From Psychrobacillus sp. BL-248-WT-3 (GTDB lineage: Bacteria > Bacillota > Bacilli > Bacillales_A > Planococcaceae): a stretch of DNA of 64,000 nucleotides. Positions 1 through 9,300 of the stretch are shown here, in pieces (within the stretch, counting starts at the first letter, position 1; every line of letters begins with the position of its first letter). The stretch covers positions 1-64,000 of the forward strand of contig NZ_JABAFC010000003.1 in NCBI RefSeq assembly GCF_012843435.1. The letters run 5' to 3'. The translations under genes and the position numbers were made by a program. Under the pieces are notes generated by a model, which ran no database searches, was not told the DNA's origin, and was given only the letters and a program-made list of their open reading frames with translations.

Positions 1-83
1 TCCAACAGATCCTCCAGCTGTCCGGATCAACTGGAAATTCTATCGGAAAGAGCTCTTATTACTAATATACGAGGGGGAATTGA

Positions 84-557
84 ATGGTTAAATTTACAGC
101 TGTGTTATCGATCATCCCAAAAGCCTTGCAAATGTTTTTAAACCTCTGCTTAGTCTTCTTGGCCTTTATACTGGCCTTTTTGTTAGTGAAGGAGCTGACT
201 ATTTTTATAAAGGTGCTGCTCACAGTAGGTCCGAGCGATTATAAAATGTTCCTTGCTAATATCCTCATATTCTTTTTGTATTTTGAATTCATCACTATGA
301 TCGTGAAGTACTTCAAAGAAGACTACCACTTTCCGCTTAGATATTTTTTATATGTAGGTATCACAGCAATGATCCGTCTAATCATCGTAGAGCATGACCA
401 TCCAATTGATACTCTTTTTTACTCACTCGTTATTCTAATTTTAATTGTTGGTTATTTTATTATGAATATTACACCACTTGAAAGACCTAGTAACCCATGG
501 TTTATAAAAGGAAGGGAAAGAGAAAATCCATCAAACTTGGGAGAAACGAATGCATGA
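84..557 (+). CDS. psiE: PsiE family phosphate-starvation-inducible membrane protein
   Basis: A 157-residue integral membrane protein with four hydrophobic segments at about residues 14-36, 55-75, 85-103 and 109-128. The conserved PsiE block is visible: a YFEF sequence, then IVKYF, then HFPLRYFLYVGITAMIRL ending near an HDHP motif. The family is named for induction by phosphate starvation in E. coli; its biochemical role is unknown. The ATG follows a strong GAGGGGG ribosome binding site. A hairpin terminator lies about 70 bases past the stop, so it is probably transcribed alone or as the last gene of a unit that begins left of the window. The family call is firm, the function is not. Confidence 0.85.
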   Translation: MVKFTAVLSIIPKALQMFLNLCLVFLAFILAFLLVKELTIFIKVLLTVGPSDYKMFLANILIFFLYFEFITMIVKYFKEDYHFPLRYFLYVGITAMIRLIIVEHDHPIDTLFYSLVILILIVGYFIMNITPLERPSNPWFIKGRERENPSNLGETNA

Positions 558-628
558 AAAATACAAAATACCTATTTAAGTCGTGAAATTATTCCTAAAA
601 AAATAAATAAAACCTCTATAAATGTTGC

Positions 629-667
629 AAAGAGGATGGTTGTGAATAAACCACAACCATCCTCTTT
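629..667 (+). terminator. Rho-independent terminator after psiE
   Basis: A perfect 16-base-pair stem (629-644 with 652-667) around a 7-base loop, followed by a T/A-rich tail. It lies 72 bases past the psiE stop. The minus-strand tail is poorer in T, so it mainly serves the plus strand. Confidence 0.75.
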
Positions 668-676
668 ATTTATATA

Positions 677-799
677 TAGAAAAGCGTAAGCCCCTGTGCT
701 TGCGCCGACAGGCAAATGGAAAAAGCGAGGAGGCAGCCTCACAGCCACCGGAGCTTTTATCCATTTGGCCCCGAGGGGCAAGGGGCTGAAGCTAGCCAA
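677..799. repeat. Intergenic repeat, first copy
   Basis: GC-richer than its surroundings. It begins TAGAAAAGCGTAAGCCCCTG and carries the word GAGGAGGCAGC and self-complementary arms around ATCCATTTGG. A second, truncated copy starts exactly 124 bases later in the same orientation. It resembles short dispersed repeats common between genes in Bacillaceae genomes (recalled, not searched). The whole psiE-to-lipoprotein gap (558-871) is made of the terminator plus these two copies; no gene is visible. Confidence 0.7.
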
Positions 800-800
800 A

Positions 801-863
801 TAGAAAAGCGTAAGCCCCTGTGTTTGCCCCGACAGGCAAATGAAAAAAGCGAGGAGGCAGCTC
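801..863. repeat. Intergenic repeat, second copy, truncated
   Basis: Repeats the first half of the element at 677-799 nearly base for base and breaks off after the GAGGAGGCAGC word, eight bases before the stop codon of the minus-strand lipoprotein gene. Confidence 0.7.
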
Positions 864-871
864 CGCTCATA

Positions 872-2581
872 CTAATATACTAAACCAATGCGAGTATGCG
901 TTTTTTGGAAAAACTCTTCATCAGGGTCAAAATAATCTTCACTAAAACTAGCTATAAATTCCTTGTTGTCATTTAGGTAGCCTGCACCCCATGTAGGATC
1001 CATTGTGACCCACCGATCATCGACCTTAGCCTCTACCCATGCATGTCGATCTGTCGTGTATCCTTCTACAAATCGGGCTTCGATATTGCTTGCACGTAAG
1101 AGTGCAATCGTAAGGTAGGCGTAGTCCTGACATACCCCAGTTTGAGAATTTAAAGTTTTTAAGGCACTGTCATCCCATTTGAAGTCGTCATTTTGGAATT
1201 TAACTACGTCATAAGAGATGGTGCTAGCTACAAAGTCATAAATAGCTTTTGACTTTTCTAATTCGGAAGTTTTTCCTTTTGTAAGGCTGTTTGCTAGGTC
1301 ACTAATTTGCGGTGCATCAGATTCAATGCCTCTTGAAGGAAGAATATCTCGTTTATCCTGTTCAGCTGAAGAAATTATATCGAACTTAGCAACCTCATAA
1401 TATCTAAAGAAATCATTTTTAGTTTCAGTAATCTCAGGGACGCTAATAGATACTTCATATTCTCCAGGGCCAAATCTTAAATGAAAATAATCGTTAAATG
1501 TAAAGTCTTGGATGGGAATGACCTCTAGAGCATGATCTTCACCTTTTTGAGTTTGCACATAGAGATGGGTAGTTTGTTTTGATAGTGAAGCTTCTGGATC
1601 TATAAAACCCTTAATGTGAAACGTGTGTCCTGTTGTCTTTTCTCCACTGACAGGCTCAACCAGATTTATCCCGCGTTCAGCATATAGGGAAGAATAAGAA
1701 ATTGGTTCCAATATCTCTAACGATGTATTTTCTATAAGCAAATCAGTTGCAGTCTTGTAAAAGTTATCTTTCTCTAAATCGGGAATCATAACTTCTAGCT
1801 TATGCAAGCCTTCGCCAAACAAAAGTGGAATATTGGCAGTAAATTGACCTTTTTTTATTGGAATAACATTACTCCACGTTTGACCGTCTTTTGATAGCCG
1901 AACCATAATATCCTCGTATAATCCACCATTCTGTAAGTTCCCTTGCAATGTATAAATACCGTCTTCTTCTACATAGCCGACCTCTGTATTAAGGGTCAGT
2001 CCGGCTTCTAAACCAATAGGTGTATAGGCAACATCTCTAATTCTATTTGGGTTTACATTTAGAACTTCAAAGTTTGCTGTATCATAGTAATGGTTTTCTC
2101 GTTCTGTGCTCGGTATCTGTACTTTAATCTTATACGTTCCCTCACCGTTAAAAAAATGAATGATTTTTTTAAATTTACCATCACTAATTGGAACAAAATA
2201 GTCCTGTTCCTGAATATAACTATTTTCTTTTTCTGTTTGGACATTAATCCATATGTAGTTAGATTTTAGTTCGTCAGTCTTCTTTATCTCACCTGCAATA
2301 GTAACTTCACCGTTAGCAGAAAACTTCTCATATTTTGGTTCATAAAAGGTGAGCCCTAGTTCACTTGCATAAGAGGAAGTGAGATCCAGCGGAGTAAGGT
2401 TTAAGCTTTTATTTTTTTCCTGAACTAAAATTTCATAAGGATCAGCTTCAACTTTTTCTATTGGAACAGGAATGTTAGGTTCTGTTGGTATTGGATTATT
2501 CAATGTTTCGGAATCATTACCACATGCAGAGAGAAGACTTAAAAAACACAATATAGGGAATCCACGTTTAAATAACTCCAT
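872..2581 (-). CDS. Lipoprotein with three repeat domains and a transglutaminase-like domain
   Basis: A 569-residue exported protein. A lipobox (LLSAC, Cys20) ends a hydrophobic signal, so it should be lipid-anchored on the outer face of the membrane. Residues about 70-405 form three related units of roughly 115 residues. Each has a GL.L or GI.L start, a beta-rich middle, and a closing motif of the type FGEG..K..V.IP or FGPGEY.VS..VPE, followed by a Y-T-A-type strand. Residues about 430-540 are a transglutaminase/protease-like fold with a complete triad: Cys484 in GVCQDYAY, His513 in DRHAW, Asp528 in TMDPTWG. Such domains act as cysteine peptidases or amide-transfer enzymes, often on the cell wall. 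The start follows AAAGGAGG. The substrate is not predictable, and the repeat domains may be binding modules. Confidence 0.8.
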   Translation of the reverse strand: MELFKRGFPILCFLSLLSACGNDSETLNNPIPTEPNIPVPIEKVEADPYEILVQEKNKSLNLTPLDLTSSYASELGLTFYEPKYEKFSANGEVTIAGEIKKTDELKSNYIWINVQTEKENSYIQEQDYFVPISDGKFKKIIHFFNGEGTYKIKVQIPSTERENHYYDTANFEVLNVNPNRIRDVAYTPIGLEAGLTLNTEVGYVEEDGIYTLQGNLQNGGLYEDIMVRLSKDGQTWSNVIPIKKGQFTANIPLLFGEGLHKLEVMIPDLEKDNFYKTATDLLIENTSLEILEPISYSSLYAERGINLVEPVSGEKTTGHTFHIKGFIDPEASLSKQTTHLYVQTQKGEDHALEVIPIQDFTFNDYFHLRFGPGEYEVSISVPEITETKNDFFRYYEVAKFDIISSAEQDKRDILPSRGIESDAPQISDLANSLTKGKTSELEKSKAIYDFVASTISYDVVKFQNDDFKWDDSALKTLNSQTGVCQDYAYLTIALLRASNIEARFVEGYTTDRHAWVEAKVDDRWVTMDPTWGAGYLNDNKEFIASFSEDYFDPDEEFFQKTHTRIGLVY

Positions 2582-3347
2582 TGAAAATCCTCCTTTTTAT
2601 CCGCATAAAACTCTTCTATTTATTCTCTCATAAATTTGGAAAAATAGTGGATTATTTTTTACATGTATTGATATCAGTAGCAGGTGTATCCAGTAGGAGA
2701 CGTGAGCTGTATAACCGATGACAGCGCGAACGCTTAATACAAGGGATAACTTAGAAATTTACGCATCCAACTGCCAGCTGCTTACTAAATTTAAAATAAA
2801 ATTAAATTATATACAAATAATAAAAAATGACAAAATTATGAACAATCGATTAATAATTTATGAATTAATAGTGAAAAAAAGAATAATAGTATAACAAAAA
2901 AATACAAAAGAGTTATACTTACGTTATTGTGAAATTATTCACAATTAATAATATTAAACCTATTCTTTTAAATGAAACAGTATCAAAACTCCTGCAATTT
3001 ATGAAACTTTACTTGGGAATTTCAGGTATAAAAAGTTTTTTTTATTACAAGATAATTTAGAAACTTGTATGAACAAATTATTAAGGTCCTAAAAGTGAAG
3101 TCCAAGTAAGAGAGTAGTTAAGAGAAAGAGGCGATTTCCAAAACTTAAAAGTTAAAATATCGTGTATGACAATAGAAGAAGATGGAATGATTAATAAGGA
3201 TAAATTAGGACAAAATACAGCAGATAAGTATACAGAGGTGCTTTAAGTTCACCTATTATTTTATCCACAAGTATGTTTAATCGCAAAGTAAAGATTCATT
3301 CTTAGTTAGTCTATTTGTAAATTTATAGAAGTAGAGGAGAAGAAAAG
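2582..3347. other. 766-base AT-rich intergenic region
   Basis: Lies between two divergent genes. It holds the lipoprotein ribosome binding site, a perfect Rex-type operator near 2927-2944 with a TATACT box just upstream, and an unexplained stretch near 3121-3246. In one frame that stretch reads as an open tail with no good start, ending ..TADKYTEVL-stop, which may be the remnant of a lost gene. I recognise no intact gene and no RNA. Confidence 0.5.
2914..2944 (+). promoter_or_regulatory. Putative promoter -10 with a Rex operator
   Basis: TTGTGAAATTATTCACAA at 2927-2944 is an exact TTGTGAA-N4-TTCACAA palindrome, the consensus of the NADH-sensing repressor Rex. A TATACT hexamer at 2914-2919 sits eight bases upstream, so bound Rex would block initiation. 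No clear -35 was found. The next plus-strand gene is the anion transporter at 3348, about 400 bases on. The site is seen; the target gene is inferred. Confidence 0.6.
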
Positions 3348-4805
3348 ATGAAAAAAAATAAAATGTTATTTGTTCTTCTGGCTTTTGCAGTATTTCTTAT
3401 CATTATTTTGTTACCAAATCCTGAAGGACTTCCTGTTGCTGGGCAGAGAGCTCTGGCAATACTTGCGTTAGCAGTAATTCTGTGGGTTACAGAGGCTGTA
3501 TCGTTTCCTGTAAGTGCCTCCATAATAATTGTGCTAATTTCCGTATTTATAGGTCTTGCTCCAACTATTGATGATCCTACAGTAGATTACACGACATCAG
3601 GTGCATTAAAGCTTGCGTTAGGTGGGTTTAGTTCTTCTGCAGTCGGATTAGTAGCCGGTGCTACATTTATCGCAGCAGCGATGGAGCTTACGGGATTACA
3701 CAAAAGGTTAGCCCTTTTCATCATGTCCAAGGTTGGTACAAAAACAAAGAGCTTAGTTTTTGGGACAATTGTTGTAAGTATTGTATTAGCTCTATTTGTT
3801 CCTAGTGCTACAGCTCGGGCGGGTACAATTCTTCCTATTCTTTTAGGAATAGTAGCTGCTTTTAATTTACCTAAAACAAGTAGGCTTTCCGCTTTATTAA
3901 TAGTTACGGCAGTGCAGTCTATATCTATTTGGAATGTTGGTATTAAAACAGCTGCAGCCCAAAACATGGTTGCTCTTGGATTTATTGAAGAAACTTTTGG
4001 CATTAATATTACCTGGGGGCAATGGTTTATATATGCTGGTCCCTGGTCCATACTGATGTCTGTCTTACTATTTTTTCTAATGAATAAGCTTATCAAACCA
4101 GAGCTATCGGAATTAGAAAACGGTGACGTAGTTATTAAAGATCAATTAAGAGATTTGGGTCCTATAACAGGGAAAGAAAAAAGATTAATTATTATTTCGG
4201 TCGCATTACTAATTCTTTGGGCAACAGAAGGTATACTTCACCCACTAGATTCAACGACAGTGACTTTTATAGCGGTCATGGTTATGCTCTTACCTGGAAT
4301 TGGTATTTTTTCTTGGAAAGAAGTGCAAAATAAGATTCCATGGGGAACTCTTGTAGTATTTGGAGTTGGGATATCAATGGGTACAGTGCTTTTACAAACG
4401 CAAGGAGCTGCTTGGTTATCGCAAAATACTTTAGAAGCAGTCGGTTTGACAGAAATGCCTCTTATTTTTATTATCATGGTTCTTTCGTTATTTAATATTT
4501 TGATTCACTTAGGATTTGCAAGTGCTACGAGCTTGGCTTCCGCTTTTATACCTATTGTTATCGCTTTAGTGGTCTCCATGCAGCCAACTTCTTTTAACGG
4601 TCCTGGTCTTGTATTAATCCAACAGTTTGTTGTTTGCTTCGGTTTCTTGCTACCTGTAAGCGCACCCCAAAATATGCTTGCATATGGTACCGGTGCCTTC
4701 ACAACAAAGGACCTTTTGAAATCTGGTCTTCCAATAACTATAGTAGGATACTTATTAATCATTGTCTTCAGCATGACTTATTGGCAATGGGTTGGTCTTC
4801 TTTAA
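3348..4805 (+). CDS. DASS family sodium:dicarboxylate/anion symporter
   Basis: A 485-residue polytopic membrane protein with about 11-13 hydrophobic segments. It opens with the family block GLPVAGQRALAILALAVILW followed by VTEAV. It has the two duplicated helix-break motifs of the CitT/SLC13 fold, SATARAGTILPI near residue 152 and SATSLASAFIPI in the C-terminal half, and a late conserved segment near LLPVSAPQNMLAYG. Substrates in this family include malate, succinate, 2-oxoglutarate, citrate and sulfate. B. subtilis YflS is a close type of the same length. Location just before odhAB and behind a Rex-type operator suggests C4/C5-dicarboxylate traffic tied to redox state, which is inference. 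The RBS is AGAGGAGAAG. Confidence 0.85.
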   Translation: MKKNKMLFVLLAFAVFLIIILLPNPEGLPVAGQRALAILALAVILWVTEAVSFPVSASIIIVLISVFIGLAPTIDDPTVDYTTSGALKLALGGFSSSAVGLVAGATFIAAAMELTGLHKRLALFIMSKVGTKTKSLVFGTIVVSIVLALFVPSATARAGTILPILLGIVAAFNLPKTSRLSALLIVTAVQSISIWNVGIKTAAAQNMVALGFIEETFGINITWGQWFIYAGPWSILMSVLLFFLMNKLIKPELSELENGDVVIKDQLRDLGPITGKEKRLIIISVALLILWATEGILHPLDSTTVTFIAVMVMLLPGIGIFSWKEVQNKIPWGTLVVFGVGISMGTVLLQTQGAAWLSQNTLEAVGLTEMPLIFIIMVLSLFNILIHLGFASATSLASAFIPIVIALVVSMQPTSFNGPGLVLIQQFVVCFGFLLPVSAPQNMLAYGTGAFTTKDLLKSGLPITIVGYLLIIVFSMTYWQWVGLL

Positions 4806-4820
4806 GACAAGTGGGATTAG

Positions 4821-5092
4821 TTATAAAAATAGGCTATGTTGAAGGGTAGGGTTGATTTATGATACAAAGAAATCTTAAATCAGAGAGTAGAATTGATTTC
4901 AGCCCCAGCCGGACGCTTTCCTCGGGGTGAGCGATAAGCCATCACCCATCGCTTACGCGCGTGGTTGTGATGTCTTATCTGTCTCCCTCATCCCGTAGGA
5001 GTCGCCGTCTGGTGCTCCAATCAATAAATGGAAAAGCTTTAGCATCTATAAATCTAATCAGTTTACTCGCATAAACAAAGCTAAAAAACTGT
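4821..5092. repeat. Long dispersed repeat, copy A
   Basis: About 270 bases between the transporter and odhA whose reverse complement matches 56683-56910. Shared blocks include AGGCTATGTT, the TTGATTTATGATRCAAAGAA word, CAGAGAGTAGAATTGATTT, a GC-rich core with CCGGACGCTTTCCTC and GTCGCCGTCTGG, and ACTCGCATAAA at the far end. Copy A carries about 48 extra bases in the middle. The core resembles a repeat widespread in Bacillaceae intergenic regions (recalled). The rest of the 402-base gap contains only the odhA leader. Confidence 0.8.
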
Positions 5093-5207
5093 CACCAATA
5101 GCCATTTGAAATTTCCTTGTGTATGTTTACAGTCACTATAAAAAAGAATTGTTAGTCAAAATCAACCATAACTTTAACAAAGCTTAAAAATATAAGGATG
5201 TGTAATA

Positions 5208-8003
5208 ATGAATAACAATTATCCATGGAATCAATTTCAAGGACCCAATTTAGCATATCTGTTAGAGCAATACGATTTATATGTACAATCACCTGATCAC
5301 GTAGAAGAGGAAATAGCAGCATTGTTTCAACAATATGGTTCACCAGTTGATTCTTTGAGTCAAAGTGAGACTAAATCGATATCAGGTAATATAAACAACA
5401 ACTTAGATAAAATTCTTCGAGCTATTCGGCTCGCAGATGCTATTCGTATACATGGACACCAAAATGCTAACATTTACCCCCTTAACAATGGGAAACAGGA
5501 CCCGTCGAAAATTAGTATGGAGTTCTATGGCCTCTCTGAACAGGACTTGGTAGATGTACCGGCAGCTCTTATAATTAATAATCCTCCTAAAGACATACGT
5601 AATGGACTTGAGGCTATCAATTATCTAAGGTCTGTTTACACGGAAAGTATTGCTTTTGAAATTACACATATCACAGACTCCAAGGAGAGACAATGGCTTC
5701 AAGATAAAATTGAAGGAAATGCTTTAAATCAAAGCCATTCATTAGAAGAAAAGAAAGAGTTACTAGAACGTTTAACTAAAATTGAAGGATTTGAAAAGTT
5801 TATTCATCGTACGTTTGTAGGAGCTAAGCGCTTTTCTATAGAAGGGCTTGATGCATTAGTTGTTTTAATCGATGAATTAGTTAATCAGGCTGGGATAACA
5901 AAAACTAAACAGGTGAATATCGGAATGGCCCACCGTGGCCGATTAAACGTTTTGACGCATGTATTAAATAAACCGTATGAGATGATGTTTGCTGAGTTCG
6001 CTCATGTACCGTCTAAGGCATTCTTACCTAAGGACGGATCTTTAGAGATTGCAGAAGGCTGGTTTGGTGATGTGAAATATCATAAAGGGGCTACCTATCG
6101 TTCAAATAATGGCGTCACAGTACAGCTGGCCTATAATCCATCCCATCTTGAGGTAGTGAGTCCTGTAGTGACTGGTCAAACTAGAGCAGCACAAGAGGTA
6201 AAAGACATACCTGGTTATCCAAAGCAAGATAAGAATGCAGCATTTGCAATTTTAGTTCATGGAGATGCCGCTTTTCCAGGGCAAGGTGTGGTAACAGAGG
6301 TGTTAAACTACAGCCGAGTGCGTGGTTTTCAAACAGGTGGATCCATTCATATTATCGCTAACAATATGATTGGATTCACTACAGAGCAATTCGACTCTCG
6401 TTCTACGAATTATTCCTCGGATCCTGCAAAGGGATTTGAGGTACCAGTCATCCACGTAAATGCTGACAAGCCGGAAGCTGTGTTAGAAGTAGCAAGGCTT
6501 GCTTTTGAGTATCGTCGACAATTTAGTAAGGATATAGTTATTGATCTTATTGGCTACCGTCGATATGGTCATAATGAAATGGACGAACCATCCATTACTA
6601 ATCCATTGATGTATCATATTGTCCATAAACACCCAACTGTAAGGCAAATTTATGGTGACCAACTTGTAGAAGAAAAGGTACTTAACCAGTCCCAAGTTGA
6701 GATGTTAGATGAGACAATATTAAAGGAAATGCAGGAGGCATATGACAGGGTCAAAGAACTTCCGCAGACAACTGCAAACGAGGTAGTGATTCCGCAGGTT
6801 GTATTAGACGGATATCCTGATATACCGACTGGTGTTGAGGAAGAAAAGTTAAGCAAGGCTAACGCAGAACTTTTAACCTGGGCCAAGGAGTTCACTCCAT
6901 TCAAAAAATTAGAGAAGATACTTAGACGTAGGGAAGAGCCTTTTACCGGAAGCGGAAAGATAGACTGGGGACACGCCGAAACACTTGCGTTTGCAACTAT
7001 TTTGCAAGATGGACATTCGATCCGCTTAAGTGGACAGGATGCCCAACGCGGGACGTTCTCTCACAGACATTTAGTACTACATGATGAGAAAACAGGAGAA
7101 GAACTTATACCAATGCATTTTATTAGCGATTCTGCTGCCTCTTTTGTTGTTCATAACAGCCCATTAACAGAAGCTGCTATTTTAGGCTATGAATTCGGAT
7201 ATACACTAGAGGATAAGAATACGTTAACGATTTGGGAAGCACAGTATGGGGATTTTGCTAACATGGCACAGGTAATGTTTGATAACTTTATCAGTTCTGC
7301 TCGAGCGAAGTGGGGATTGAAGTCAGGTCTAGTAATGCTGCTTCCACACGGGGCCGAGGGGCAGGGCCCAGAGCACACAAGTGCTAGATTAGAGAGGTAC
7401 CTACAGCTTTCAGCAGAAAATAACTGGACTGTAGCTAACCTTTCAAGCGCAGCAAATTACTTCCATATATTACGCAGACAAGCAGAATCTTTGAATGAAG
7501 AATTTGTGCGTCCGCTACTAATCGTCTCTCCTAAATCACTTTTACGGAATCCTTTGGTTGGTGCTGATGTCTCTGAATTGGTGGATGGTAAATTCCAAGC
7601 GGTGATTGAACAACCGAATCTTGGTGGCCAACCAGACGAGGTAAAGAAAATTGTTTTTGCTAGTGGGAAAATGGCAATTGATTTAGCGGAAAAAGTAAAA
7701 AGCGGCACTGATTTTAATTATTTGCATATCATTCGTGTGGAACAGCTTTATCCATTCCCTAAGGATGAAATCTTGGATATATTAGGACGTTACCCAAACG
7801 TAGAGTTATTGACATGGGCTCAAGAAGAACCTCAAAATATGGGTTCTTGGAATTATGCTCTCCCGTATTTATTAGAGATGGCAGATGGAAGAAGCATTGC
7901 TTATACAGGACGAGTGCATCGCTCAAGTCCGGCTGAAGGCGACGCAGATACTTATAAAGTAGAACAAGGAAGAATTATTGAAGAAGCATTAAAAAGTTTG
8001 TGA
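5208..8003 (+). CDS. odhA: 2-oxoglutarate dehydrogenase E1 component
   Basis: Thiamine-diphosphate-dependent E1 subunit that decarboxylates 2-oxoglutarate in the TCA cycle and passes the succinyl group to the lipoyl arm of OdhB. At 931 residues it has the usual length (B. subtilis about 944). Visible motifs are GMAHRGRLNVL near residue 243, the TPP/Mg signature GDAAFPGQGVV with NNMIGFTT, and the late C-terminal block LLTWAQEEPQNMG. The N-terminal YLLEQYDLY segment resembles the E1o-specific interaction tail. Start ATG after AAGGATGTG. odhB follows after 28 bases. No dihydrolipoamide dehydrogenase gene is next to it, so E3 must come from elsewhere, as in B. subtilis. Confidence 0.95.
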   Translation: MNNNYPWNQFQGPNLAYLLEQYDLYVQSPDHVEEEIAALFQQYGSPVDSLSQSETKSISGNINNNLDKILRAIRLADAIRIHGHQNANIYPLNNGKQDPSKISMEFYGLSEQDLVDVPAALIINNPPKDIRNGLEAINYLRSVYTESIAFEITHITDSKERQWLQDKIEGNALNQSHSLEEKKELLERLTKIEGFEKFIHRTFVGAKRFSIEGLDALVVLIDELVNQAGITKTKQVNIGMAHRGRLNVLTHVLNKPYEMMFAEFAHVPSKAFLPKDGSLEIAEGWFGDVKYHKGATYRSNNGVTVQLAYNPSHLEVVSPVVTGQTRAAQEVKDIPGYPKQDKNAAFAILVHGDAAFPGQGVVTEVLNYSRVRGFQTGGSIHIIANNMIGFTTEQFDSRSTNYSSDPAKGFEVPVIHVNADKPEAVLEVARLAFEYRRQFSKDIVIDLIGYRRYGHNEMDEPSITNPLMYHIVHKHPTVRQIYGDQLVEEKVLNQSQVEMLDETILKEMQEAYDRVKELPQTTANEVVIPQVVLDGYPDIPTGVEEEKLSKANAELLTWAKEFTPFKKLEKILRRREEPFTGSGKIDWGHAETLAFATILQDGHSIRLSGQDAQRGTFSHRHLVLHDEKTGEELIPMHFISDSAASFVVHNSPLTEAAILGYEFGYTLEDKNTLTIWEAQYGDFANMAQVMFDNFISSARAKWGLKSGLVMLLPHGAEGQGPEHTSARLERYLQLSAENNWTVANLSSAANYFHILRRQAESLNEEFVRPLLIVSPKSLLRNPLVGADVSELVDGKFQAVIEQPNLGGQPDEVKKIVFASGKMAIDLAEKVKSGTDFNYLHIIRVEQLYPFPKDEILDILGRYPNVELLTWAQEEPQNMGSWNYALPYLLEMADGRSIAYTGRVHRSSPAEGDADTYKVEQGRIIEEALKSL

Positions 8004-8031
8004 GCAATAGAACTAAAAGGAGGAAGTTTAA

Positions 8032-9255
8032 GTGGCAGAAATTATAGTTCCGGAATTGGCAGAGTCTATTACAGAAGGCACGATTGCCCAGTGGTTAAAA
8101 AAACCAGGTGATACCATTGAAAAAGGCGAGTTTATAGTTGAGCTCGAAACAGATAAAGTAAACGTTGAAGTTATATCCGAGGAAGCGGGAGTAGTGAGTG
8201 AGCTGTTATTTGGTGAAGGAGATACAGTTCAGGTAGGAGAGGTTATTGCCATCGTCGGTGCAGGATCTGGAACTTCTGCTGCCCAACCTCAGGCAGAGGA
8301 AGTAAAGGTTGAGGAAAAGGCTCCAGATATACCAAAGACAGACAATGCACCAATTACAAAGGTTGAAACTACCTCAGACACAAGTAGACCTATTGCTAGC
8401 CCTGCCGCGCGTAAGATGGCAAGGGAAAAAGGTATTGATTTAAATGAAGTGTCTCCTGTTGATCCAATGGGGCGTGTTCGTGTTCAAGATGTATCAGCCC
8501 ATGGCTCAAAACAAATAGCAGAGCCAGCTAAAATTGTCTCTGCTCCAACAGATGATGGTCGTACGACTCGCGAAAAAATGTCTCGTAGACGACAAACAAT
8601 CGCATCACGTTTATTAGAGGTTAAACAAAGCACTGCAATGTTAACGACGTTTAATGAGATAGATATGACGAATGTGATGGCTTTGCGTTCTCGTAAAAAA
8701 GATAAATTTTTCGAAGACAACCAGGTACGTCTAGGTTTCATGTCGTTCTTCACTAAGGCAGTCGTAGCTGCTTTGAAAAAATATCCTTATGTTAATTCAC
8801 AGCTGGATGGAGAATACATTGTTAAAAATAACTTCTTTGATATTGGTATTGCTGTATCAACAGAAGGGGGTCTAGTAGTGCCAATCGTTCGTGATGCGGA
8901 TCGCAAAAACTTTGCAGAAATTGAAGGGGATATTGGAGAACTGGCTAAAAAGGCACGTGATAACAAGCTAGCACTTTCGGATATGACGGGTGGTTCCTTC
9001 ACAATTACAAACGGGGGCGTATTTGGTTCCTTAATGTCTACCCCGATATTAAATGGAACACAAGTTGGTATCCTTGGAATGCATACCATTCAAAAACGAC
9101 CGATAGCGGTTGGAAGTGAAATTCAAATAAGACCTATGATGTATGTAGCTCTTTCTTATGATCACCGTGTAATAGACGGAAAAGATTCAGTAGGCTTTCT
9201 GAAAATGGTAAAAGAATTGCTCGAAAATCCAGAGGATCTTATGCTGGAATCTTAA
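8032..9255 (+). CDS. odhB: 2-oxoglutarate dehydrogenase E2 (dihydrolipoyl succinyltransferase)
   Basis: Core E2 of the 2-oxoglutarate dehydrogenase complex, making succinyl-CoA. Domains in order: lipoyl domain at residues 1-76 with the lipoylated Lys42 in ETDKVNVE; a hinge rich in Ala, Glu and Pro; a peripheral subunit-binding domain at about 120-158 (SPAARKMAREKGIDL); and a catalytic domain at about 180-407 ending with SYDHRVIDG, where His378 and Asp382 are catalytic. The start is GTG at 8032 after AAAAGGAGGAAG. Length 407 is normal. A terminator follows, so odhAB is a two-gene operon. Confidence 0.95.
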   Translation: MAEIIVPELAESITEGTIAQWLKKPGDTIEKGEFIVELETDKVNVEVISEEAGVVSELLFGEGDTVQVGEVIAIVGAGSGTSAAQPQAEEVKVEEKAPDIPKTDNAPITKVETTSDTSRPIASPAARKMAREKGIDLNEVSPVDPMGRVRVQDVSAHGSKQIAEPAKIVSAPTDDGRTTREKMSRRRQTIASRLLEVKQSTAMLTTFNEIDMTNVMALRSRKKDKFFEDNQVRLGFMSFFTKAVVAALKKYPYVNSQLDGEYIVKNNFFDIGIAVSTEGGLVVPIVRDADRKNFAEIEGDIGELAKKARDNKLALSDMTGGSFTITNGGVFGSLMSTPILNGTQVGILGMHTIQKRPIAVGSEIQIRPMMYVALSYDHRVIDGKDSVGFLKMVKELLENPEDLMLES

Positions 9256-9300
9256 GAGAGTTCAGGCGGAGTATTAATATTTACATTTTAAGTTTGTTAG

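Noticed and set aside
572-799. 75-codon minus-strand frame after psiE
   Set aside because: It lies across the terminator and the repeat element; its sequence is the translated repeat.
2690-2770. GC-richer patch in the AT-rich gap, considered as an RNA gene
   Set aside because: No convincing cloverleaf, terminator or riboswitch core could be drawn; left as unexplained.
3348-8003. odhA as the start of a genomic island because of the repeat in front
   Set aside because: No integrase, tRNA edge or transposase is present, and odhAB is a core gene pair with normal base composition.
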